This document shows, piece by piece, positions 24,401-30,042 of a DNA stretch of 30,042 nucleotides. Source of the stretch: Opacimonas sp040514355 (GTDB taxonomy: Bacteria; Pseudomonadota; Gammaproteobacteria; Enterobacterales; Alteromonadaceae); the NCBI GenBank assembly GCA_040514355.1, contig JBEVCF010000076.1, positions 1 to 30,042 on the forward strand, written 5' to 3'. The number at the start of each line of letters is the position of its first letter. Positions within the stretch are counted from its first letter, which is position 1. The position numbers and the translations under genes are program-made. The notes under the pieces were generated by a model, which was not told the origin of the DNA, ran no database searches, and saw only the letters and a list, made by a program, of their open reading frames with translations.

Positions 24401-24925
24401 ATCAAACCAACGGGTAAAGAGCAACAGGCATCTGTGGCAGGTTTGGTATTGGGTGTACGGGTAATGACCAACAAAAAAGGGCGTCGTTGGGGGTTAGTCA
24501 CCTTGGATGACAAGTCAGCGAGGGTAGATGTACGCTTGTTCCCTGATACCTTTGAAGAATATGAGCCCCTATTACAGTCGGATAAAATCTTGTTTGTAAA
24601 AGGACAGGTCAGCTTTGATGAATATTCTGGTGGTAATACAATGACAGCAAAGACGTTAATGGATATTACTGATGCGCGTGAGCATTATATCAAGCATATT
24701 CAATTAACAATTGCAGAATTACAACCATCGGTCTCCCAAGCGCTTGAGCGGATTTTAAGCCAATACGTAGGGGGGACATGTCCCTTGGAGTTATGTGTCG
24801 AGCATGCTGATTTTTCAGTTGTACTGCAGCCAGATGTTAACTGGTACATCACACCAAGTGACCAATTAATACACGAATTAAAACAATTATTGGGTGAGCA
24901 AAACGTCAGATTGATGTTTGCTTAG
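21445..24925 (+). CDS. dnaE: DNA polymerase III alpha subunit (interrupted by an artefactual N run)
   Basis: Replicative polymerase subunit. Once the N run and a duplicated 15-mer are removed it is about 1151 residues (E. coli 1160). The N-terminal PHP domain begins FVHLRVHSDFSMMDGLNKVK. The polymerase core has GPGRGSGAGSLVAYALD and PDFDIDF (metal Asp 400 and 402); the third Asp is 554 in [50 protein letters not shown] and [20 protein letters not shown] follow. The C-terminal OB fold (AGLVLGVRVMTNKKGRRWGL) and tail are present. The frame breaks at 23137-23146, but both flanks read TLTII and then continue QWALDMI, as in relatives. It has its own extended -10 promoter and is followed by accA. 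Confidence 0.98.
23122..23161. repeat. 15-nt direct duplication flanking a 10-N placeholder in dnaE
   Basis: ACCTTGACCATTATT is present at 23122-23136 and again at 23147-23161, with ten N between (23137-23146). Collapsing the duplication and deleting the N gives a continuous DnaE reading RTLTIIQWALDMI. This means two contig ends overlapped by 15 nt and were joined by a placeholder instead of being merged. Confidence 0.95.
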
Positions 24926-24946
24926 TCTAGTCAAGTAGGGTTAAAA

Positions 24947-25903
24947 ATGAGTTTACACTTTTTGGATTTCGAGCAACCAATTGCTGAATTAGATGCGAAA
25001 ATAGAAGAGTTACGTATCGTCAACCGCGGTGGTTCATTAGATGTGGGTCTCGAAGAAGAAATCACTAAATTACAAGAAAAAAATCTAGAGCTGACCAAAA
25101 AGATCTTCTCTAACCTGGGTGCTTGGCAAGTTTCTCAGCTTGCTCGACACCCCTTGCGTCCATATACACAAGACTACATCGAACACGTTTTTGCAGATTT
25201 TAACGAATTAGCTGGCGATCGCGCCTATGCTGACGACAAAGCGATTGTCGGCGGTTTAGCACTGTTAGACGAACAACCTGTCATGATTATTGGTCATCAA
25301 AAAGGCCGCGATACACATGAAAAAATTAAGCGCAATTTTGGTATGCCTAAGCCCGAGGGTTACCGCAAAGCACTGCGTTTGATGCACATGGCAGAACGCT
25401 TTGGATTGCCGATTATTACCATGATTGATACACCTGGAGCATACCCTGGAGTTGGCGCGGAAGAACGTGGTCAATCAGAAGCGATTGCACGTAATCTCAA
25501 AGAAATGGCTGAGCTAAATGTACCGATCATCTGCACGGTTATTGGTGAAGGTGGTTCGGGCGGTGCATTGGCAATTGGTGTGGGTGACAGAGTCAATATG
25601 CTGCAATATTCGACCTACTCGGTGATTTCTCCAGAGGGTTGTGCCTCCATTTTGTGGAAAAGCGCCGAAAAAGCGCCCTTAGCAGCAGAGGCAATGGGGG
25701 TGAGTGCTCCGCAGATCAAAGAGTTAGGTCTGATCAATGATATTATTGCCGAACCGCTTGGTGGTGCGCATCGCAATCACAAACAAATGGCGGCAAATTT
25801 CAAGGCGACGATTAAACAACAATTATCTGAATTACAAGCCTTGTCATTAGATGAACTCAAAGCACAGCGTTATGCGCGATTAATGTCATTTGGATACTGT
25901 TAA
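24947..25903 (+). CDS. accA: Acetyl-CoA carboxylase carboxyltransferase subunit alpha
   Basis: Together with AccD it transfers the carboxyl group from biotin-BCCP to acetyl-CoA, giving malonyl-CoA, the committed step of fatty-acid synthesis. The 318 residues (319 in E. coli) include SLHFLDFEQPIAELDAKIEE, ARHPLRPYTQDYIEHVF, GDRAYADDKAIVGGLALL, IGHQKGRDTHEKIKRNFGMP, MIDTPGAYPGVGAEERGQSE and GEGGSGGALAIGVGDRV. The ATG has TAGGG 6 nt upstream. It follows dnaE as in E. coli and overlaps the tilS start by 14 nt. Confidence 0.98.
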   Translation: MSLHFLDFEQPIAELDAKIEELRIVNRGGSLDVGLEEEITKLQEKNLELTKKIFSNLGAWQVSQLARHPLRPYTQDYIEHVFADFNELAGDRAYADDKAIVGGLALLDEQPVMIIGHQKGRDTHEKIKRNFGMPKPEGYRKALRLMHMAERFGLPIITMIDTPGAYPGVGAEERGQSEAIARNLKEMAELNVPIICTVIGEGGSGGALAIGVGDRVNMLQYSTYSVISPEGCASILWKSAEKAPLAAEAMGVSAPQIKELGLINDIIAEPLGGAHRNHKQMAANFKATIKQQLSELQALSLDELKAQRYARLMSFGYC

Positions 25904-27260
25904 GCTCACACATTACATATCAGATCAAGACTGGTTGCGGTTGCAAAACCAACCAGTCTTTGTTGCATTAAGTGGCGGGTTGGATTCCGTTTTTCTGCTA
26001 CACATCTTATCTCAAGCTTGGCCACAAGATTCCCGTTTTCCACTTCGTGCTGTTCATGTTAATCACAATCTCCATCCAGATTCACGGTTGTGGGCCAATT
26101 TTTGTGTCGCGGTGAGTAAGGGCTTAAATGTGACTTGTAGTGTCTTAGATGTGCAGATTGAAGGACGCAACAATCTGGAAGCTAAAGCTCGGGAAGCACG
26201 CTATGATGCCATTGCGCAACACGTGCCTGATGGTGCAATCATTGTATTAGCTCAACATGCCAATGATCAGTTTGAAACACTGTTATTGAATTTGAAACGC
26301 GGAGCCGGCTCTCGCGGGCTTGTAGGCATGCCACGTTGGCGCCAAGAACAGCATATGACCTTATTTCGTCCATTACTTACCTTGGACCAAGCGAGTATCT
26401 TAGATTATGCCAATACCCATCAGTTGACATGGGTAGATGATCCATCAAATCGCGATGAAGGCTTCAGTCGTAATTTTATTCGTCACACAGTACTCGCACC
26501 TTTGATCAAAAAATGGTCTTTTTTACCCGCTTTGGTAGGGCGTACTCTGGCACATTTACAAAGTGATTTAGCTTTATTAGATGAGGTGGTATGGACACGG
26601 TGTGAAGCCATGACAAATCAAGAAGGTCGCTTAGCACTAGATACATTCCAAACACTTTCGACAGCGTGGCAACAAAAAATACTGCATACATTCCTGAAAG
26701 AAAACCATAGCTTAAATCTTTCGCAAGCCAATATAAAAGCGTGTTTACAAATGCTCAATGCTAAATCTGATGCGCAAGGGTGTGTGCAAATTGGGCAAGT
26801 GTATCTATATCGCTATGCTCAACAATTGTGGGTCGAATCCCATTACCGTGCTTTGACTGCCACTGATATTCACTTATTTGTCGAATCTGCATGCCGCGCC
26901 GCACATATATTAAGCCCTATCCTTGATGCGGTCCTACACATTGACAGTGCGGGGTGTCAAGACTGGCGTGGTATTTTAGAAGATGGACAAAGTCTGTTTG
27001 TGCCTATTCCTGATGACGTAGACCCCGATGAATTGGTCATTATGACTCAGTCTATTGCCTTATCACACATGCTCAAACCTTGGGGAGCTGGACATTCAAA
27101 ACCGCTCAAGCAGTGGTGTAAGTTACTGCAGATCCCTTTTTGGCAACGAGGCGAAGCACAATTATTATTGGTGAATTCTCATCCAGTAGCTGTTACGCTA
27201 GGCCACAGATTAATACCATTGCAGCTTGCATCGCAATCGGTGCTTCAACTAAGTTGCTGA
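25890..27260 (+). CDS. tilS: tRNA(Ile)-lysidine synthase TilS
   Basis: ATP-dependent ligation of lysine to C34 of the tRNA-Ile with CAU anticodon, changing its decoding from AUG to AUA. The PP-loop is SGGLDS (residues 28-33), followed by VHVNHNLHPDS, LEAKAREARYDAI, VLAQHANDQFETLLLNLKRG, RPLLTLDQASILDYAN, WVDDPSNRDEGFSRNFIRH and a C-terminal TilS-C-like region (WCKLLQIPFWQRGEAQLLL). The product is 456 residues. The start is uncertain: TTG 25890 overlaps the end of accA and has no clear Shine-Dalgarno, and a later TTG at 25935 is possible. TilS next to accA is common in gammaproteobacteria. Confidence 0.96.
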   Translation: MDTVKLTHYISDQDWLRLQNQPVFVALSGGLDSVFLLHILSQAWPQDSRFPLRAVHVNHNLHPDSRLWANFCVAVSKGLNVTCSVLDVQIEGRNNLEAKAREARYDAIAQHVPDGAIIVLAQHANDQFETLLLNLKRGAGSRGLVGMPRWRQEQHMTLFRPLLTLDQASILDYANTHQLTWVDDPSNRDEGFSRNFIRHTVLAPLIKKWSFLPALVGRTLAHLQSDLALLDEVVWTRCEAMTNQEGRLALDTFQTLSTAWQQKILHTFLKENHSLNLSQANIKACLQMLNAKSDAQGCVQIGQVYLYRYAQQLWVESHYRALTATDIHLFVESACRAAHILSPILDAVLHIDSAGCQDWRGILEDGQSLFVPIPDDVDPDELVIMTQSIALSHMLKPWGAGHSKPLKQWCKLLQIPFWQRGEAQLLLVNSHPVAVTLGHRLIPLQLASQSVLQLSC

Positions 27261-27284
27261 GACGACAAATAAAAAAGGTAAGGA

Positions 27285-29252
27285 ATGCCACAAGAATTTA
27301 TCTCTGTAATTTCATTAATGCTGATTGCGGTTGTCAGTGTATGGTGTTGTAAACGCATTAATCTACCCCCGATATTGGCATATTTACTTGCGGGTCTCAT
27401 TGTCGGACCAAGCATGTTAAATTTATTTGATCATCCTGAACAAATGCATGTCATTGCTGAGATAGGCATTGTCTTTTTATTATTTTCACTTGGTTTAGAG
27501 TTTTCACTGCCTAAACTCATCGCTATGCGCCACCTAGTATTTGGTTTAGGTGCTGGACAAATGGTATTAACGACCGCCGTGTTTGCAGGCATTGCCATGT
27601 TGTTTGGTTTTGCCCCAGCTCCAGCTTTAATCATTGGTGGCATGATCGGGTTATCCTCGACCGCGATCGTGATTAAACAAACAACTGAAATGGGGATCCT
27701 GAATACGCCTCGCTCGCAATTAGCTGTCAGTATTTTACTGTTTCAAGATTTGGCAGTGGTCCCTTTTTTGATTGCGATACCCTTATTAAACCAGACCAGC
27801 GATGCCAGTCTGTGGAGTGTTATGGGGGTGGCATTAGTCAAAGCCATTGTGGTCATAGGGTTTTTGCTCTGGGCGGGTAAGTGGCTTTTGCCCAAAGTAT
27901 TTAAGGAGGTTGCTAGCACACGTACCGATGAATTGTTTGTCTTGACGACGATTGTCACCGCTTTGATCGCAGCAGGGTTAACCTATGCAATGGGGTTGTC
28001 CTTGGCATTAGGTGCATTTTTAGCTGGTATGATGTTAGGTGAAAGCCAGTACAAACATCAGATAGAAGCCGATATACGGCCATTTCGAGATATTTTAATG
28101 GGCTTATTTTTCGTCACGGTCGGAATGCGTTTAGAGCTAGCATTGGTACTCCCATACTGGCATGTGATTTTGGTTGCTACATCTTTGATGATTGTATTGA
28201 AGATCCTCATTGTCCGGATCGCTGCCAGTATCTTTAAAGCAAATGCACAGGACGCTTGGGCTGCCGGCATTAAGTTATGCCAAATGGGTGAATTCAGTTT
28301 TATTCTAGCTGCACTAGCGGTTGCTCATGCAGTGTTAAACCCCACGGAAGCCGGTGTCTTGGTGACTTCTGGGGTGCTTAGTATGGCATTGACGCCCTTT
28401 TTAGTCGAACATAGCGTAGCGTTTGCAAAGCGCCTTGCTGGTACTAACAGTGCCGAGGTTAACTTTAACTTTCCAGATATATCAGCCCCAACAAAAGAAC
28501 ATGTCATCATTCTTGGTTTTGGGCGAGTAGGGCAATCCGCTGCACGGATGCTGACAATGGAAAAAATCCCATATATTGCAATTGATGTTGACCCTATTCG
28601 CGTACAAGAGTCCTTATTAGCTGCTGAGCCTATTATTTTCGGTGATGTGAGTCAGAAATCTATTTTACGTGACGCGAATATTGAAAACGCATCAAGTGTG
28701 GTCTTAACGTTTGATCAAACCGCTAAAGCCGTTGATGCTATTCATACGATCCGCGGGTTGCATGCTAGCATTCCGATTATTGTTCGCACCCGTAAGGATT
28801 ATGATTTGGACAAACTATATCAAGCTGGTGCTTCTCAGGTAGTGCCTGAAATTCAGGAAGGAAGTCTGATGCTAGTCTCACAAATTTACCATTACAGTGG
28901 GGTGCCCATGAACCGTATACTCAAACGGATTCAAGCAGAGCGCAGACAAGGCTACGATCATTTACACGGTGTGTTTCCAGGAGAAACGACACAAGTCAGT
29001 TATGAAAATGCAGATAAGTTACAATTTATGCATGCTATAACGATTTCAGATTCTGCTTGGGCGGTTGATCGCCCTCTTGCAGATTGTGATCTTGGGCGAC
29101 ATGGTATCAAGGTGAAAAAACTGCAACGCCAAGAACATGAGATCATGAAACCCAGGCTCGACACTATTGTTCAAGCTGGAGATGTGCTCGTTATTTCGGG
29201 TAAACCTCGCCGGGTCGAGCGAGCTGAACGAAAAATCTTAGACGGCCACTGA
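27285..29252 (+). CDS. CPA2-family monovalent cation:proton antiporter with RCK domains (KefB/KefC-like)
   Basis: A 655-residue inner-membrane protein. About 12-13 hydrophobic segments fill residues 5-390, including LPPILAYLLAGLIVGPSMLN, GIVFLLFSLGLEFSLPKLIA, GLSSTAIVIKQTTEMG, LFQDLAVVPFLIAIPLL and GAFLAGMMLGESQYKHQIEA. A Rossmann RCK/TrkA-N domain follows (HVIILGFGRVGQSAARML, GxGxxG at residues 411-416; acidic D in AIDVDP). A TrkA-C-like domain lies at about 575-650 (HAITISDSAWAVDRPLADC, then IVQAGDVLVISGKP). Such proteins move K+ or Na+ against H+ under ligand control. KefB, KefC, YbaL-like and other subfamilies cannot be told apart by eye, and no KefF/KefG partner gene is adjacent. The ATG has AAAAGG 6 nt upstream; it starts 24 nt after tilS. 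Confidence 0.9.
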   Translation: MPQEFISVISLMLIAVVSVWCCKRINLPPILAYLLAGLIVGPSMLNLFDHPEQMHVIAEIGIVFLLFSLGLEFSLPKLIAMRHLVFGLGAGQMVLTTAVFAGIAMLFGFAPAPALIIGGMIGLSSTAIVIKQTTEMGILNTPRSQLAVSILLFQDLAVVPFLIAIPLLNQTSDASLWSVMGVALVKAIVVIGFLLWAGKWLLPKVFKEVASTRTDELFVLTTIVTALIAAGLTYAMGLSLALGAFLAGMMLGESQYKHQIEADIRPFRDILMGLFFVTVGMRLELALVLPYWHVILVATSLMIVLKILIVRIAASIFKANAQDAWAAGIKLCQMGEFSFILAALAVAHAVLNPTEAGVLVTSGVLSMALTPFLVEHSVAFAKRLAGTNSAEVNFNFPDISAPTKEHVIILGFGRVGQSAARMLTMEKIPYIAIDVDPIRVQESLLAAEPIIFGDVSQKSILRDANIENASSVVLTFDQTAKAVDAIHTIRGLHASIPIIVRTRKDYDLDKLYQAGASQVVPEIQEGSLMLVSQIYHYSGVPMNRILKRIQAERRQGYDHLHGVFPGETTQVSYENADKLQFMHAITISDSAWAVDRPLADCDLGRHGIKVKKLQRQEHEIMKPRLDTIVQAGDVLVISGKPRRVERAERKILDGH

Positions 29253-29277
29253 AACTCAACTGTTGATTTTCACAACG

Positions 29278-29304
29278 TTGATGTAAGTATGTTGGTAATA
29301 TAAT
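29278..29304 (+). promoter_or_regulatory. Candidate tadA promoter next to a weak hairpin
   Basis: A perfect TATAAT lies at 29299-29304; TTGATG at 29278-29283 is a 4/6 -35 with a short 15-bp spacer. Just upstream, 29256-29281 can fold into an AT-rich stem (TCAAC and GTTG against CAAC and GTTGA, one bulged T). It is not followed by a T-tract, so I do not call it a terminator. Transcription would start near 29311. Confidence 0.45.
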
Positions 29305-29322
29305 TTATCTTGTCAAAATAGA

Positions 29323-29859
29323 GTGAATGAAACGCCCATGACAACTGAATATACGAAGAACGACGAACGGTGGATGCAAAAAGCAATGAAACTTGCCACT
29401 GAGGCGCAGTTAACAGGAGAAGTACCAGTAGGTGCAATTGTCGTATTAAATGATGAAATCATTGGGCAAGGGTTTAATCGCAGTATTATTGACCATGATC
29501 CTAGTGCCCACGCTGAAATATTAGCGTTGCGAGATGCAGCCAAAAATATTGGCAATTACCGCATTATTGACGCAACGTTATACGTTACCCTAGAACCGTG
29601 TCCAATGTGTGCTGGTGCCATTGTTCATAGCCGAGTAAAACGCGTTGTATATGGTGCGAGCGATTTCAAAACTGGCGCAGCCGGTAGTGTCATGAACTTA
29701 CTGCAACATGCACAACTAAACCACCAGGTAGAAGTCGTTCCGGAATGTTGTGCTGCAGCTTGTGGTAAGCAGATTTCAGATTTTTTTAAAGCGCGACGTG
29801 AAGTACACAAGCAAGCCAAGCAGGCTCGTAAATTGGCGCAAGACCCGGGTGCACATTAA
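29323..29859 (+). CDS. tadA: tRNA-specific adenosine deaminase TadA
   Basis: Converts A34 to inosine in the anticodon of tRNA-Arg(ACG); usually essential. It has 178 residues from GTG 29323, or 173 from the ATG at 29338. Neither has a strong Shine-Dalgarno, and E. coli TadA (167) fits the shorter form slightly better. The zinc site is HAE (H63, E65 from the GTG) with PCPMC (C93, C96). EVPVGAIVVLNDEIIGQGFN, YRIIDATLYVTLEPC and VVYGASDFKTGAAGSVMNLL match the family. The basic C-terminal tail (KARREVHKQAKQARKLAQ) resembles that of relatives. The TAA overlaps the stop of a convergent small ORF. Confidence 0.96.
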   Translation: MNETPMTTEYTKNDERWMQKAMKLATEAQLTGEVPVGAIVVLNDEIIGQGFNRSIIDHDPSAHAEILALRDAAKNIGNYRIIDATLYVTLEPCPMCAGAIVHSRVKRVVYGASDFKTGAAGSVMNLLQHAQLNHQVEVVPECCAAACGKQISDFFKARREVHKQAKQARKLAQDPGAH

Positions 29860-30011
29860 GCCGGAGAACGAGAGGTCTCATCCATCATTAATTGTAAAAA
29901 TTGCTTACGACGATTGAGTACGCGTTGATGGGATTTTTTGTGTAGCATACGACGCTGACTGGCACTGCGTCGTAATGTTGGAGTGCGATTTAAACGATTT
30001 CTTTTCATCAT
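29856..30011 (-). CDS. Small, very basic hypothetical protein (51 residues)
   Basis: On the minus strand a 52-codon frame starts with tandem ATG codons at 30011-30006, preceded by AAGGA at a good distance, and ends with a TAA that overlaps the tadA stop. The product starts MMKRNRLNRTPTLRRSASQR and contains HKKSHQRVLNRRKQFLQLMM. It has 11 Arg, 4 Lys and 2 His but only one Asp and one Glu, with no Cys and no membrane segment. Such composition suits an RNA- or ribosome-binding protein. It does not match RMF as I know it, nor clearly Sra/S22. I do not recognise the family. It could be a chance frame, but the ribosome binding site, tandem ATG and tight convergent packing argue for a real gene. Its promoter would lie at or beyond the window edge. 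Confidence 0.55.
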   Translation of the reverse strand: MMKRNRLNRTPTLRRSASQRRMLHKKSHQRVLNRRKQFLQLMMDETSRSPA

Positions 30012-30042
30012 GATTCCTTGTTGTATGACGCTATGTTAGTGC

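Noticed and set aside
29256..29281. Terminator after the antiporter gene
   Set aside because: The stem is AT-rich with a bulge and lacks a T-tract on either strand, so termination is not supported.
1..30042. Mobile elements, prophage, CRISPR arrays, tRNA or rRNA genes
   Set aside because: I saw no transposase or integrase, no spaced repeat array and no tRNA cloverleaf signature. The only direct repeat of note is the 15-nt assembly duplication in dnaE.

Overview
This window is a 30 kb piece of core chromosome from a gammaproteobacterium. Gene order and protein similarity to Alteromonadales, Vibrionales and Shewanella-type genomes suggest a marine Alteromonadales-like organism with moderate to low GC. 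Three things support this: the DUF3301/DUF3549 pair next to truC and a YqcA flavodoxin, the order frr-uppS-cdsA-ispC-rseP rather than the E. coli order, and an intact rpsB-to-accA macro-cluster. I see no prophage, insertion sequence, CRISPR array, tRNA or rRNA.

Layout. (1) Positions 1-435 carry no convincing protein gene. They hold a GGA-studded, terminator-ended transcript that I read as a CsrB/RsmB-type small RNA. (2) 434-1779 (minus): a translationally coupled DUF3549-DUF3301 pair, divergent from truC-yqcA (1893-3110, plus). (3) 3250-7581 (minus): map, then a terminator, then glnD-dapD coupled by an ATGA overlap; yqcA and dapD converge on a shared hairpin. (4) 7700-11000 (plus): a growth-rate-type promoter, a structured leader, rpsB, an attenuator hairpin, tsf, a terminator, pyrH and frr. 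(5) 10985-17636: uppS, cdsA, ispC, rseP and bamA, for isoprenoid and phospholipid precursors and envelope assembly, with start/stop overlaps. (6) 17675-25903: skp, a strong terminator, fabZ, lpxA, lpxB, rnhB, then dnaE with its own promoter, and accA. lpxD, which normally sits between skp and fabZ, is absent here. (7) 25890-30042: tilS, a CPA2 cation/proton antiporter, tadA, and a convergent 51-residue very basic small ORF at the right edge.

The genes cover translation (rpsB, tsf, frr, map, and the RNA-modifying truC, tilS and tadA), nitrogen sensing and lysine/peptidoglycan precursor supply (glnD, dapD), cell-envelope building (uppS, cdsA, ispC, rseP, bamA, skp, fabZ, lpxA, lpxB, accA) and DNA replication/repair (dnaE, rnhB). 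The sRNA would be a global regulator that titrates CsrA.

Assembly quality. There are four runs of exactly ten N, all inside essential genes (glnD, tsf, rseP, dnaE). Family comparison suggests they are fixed-length placeholders. In dnaE the flanks duplicate 15 nt, so no sequence is missing. In glnD about 3 nt overlap. In rseP about 4 nt are missing, and in tsf about 27 nt. cdsA has a frameshifting loss of roughly 29 nt at a GTGATGGG repeat with no N mark. These genes are probably intact in the organism. I did not find a clearly new defence or metabolic system; the best leads are the CsrB-like RNA, the missing lpxD, the rpsB leader mini-ORF and the terminal small ORF.
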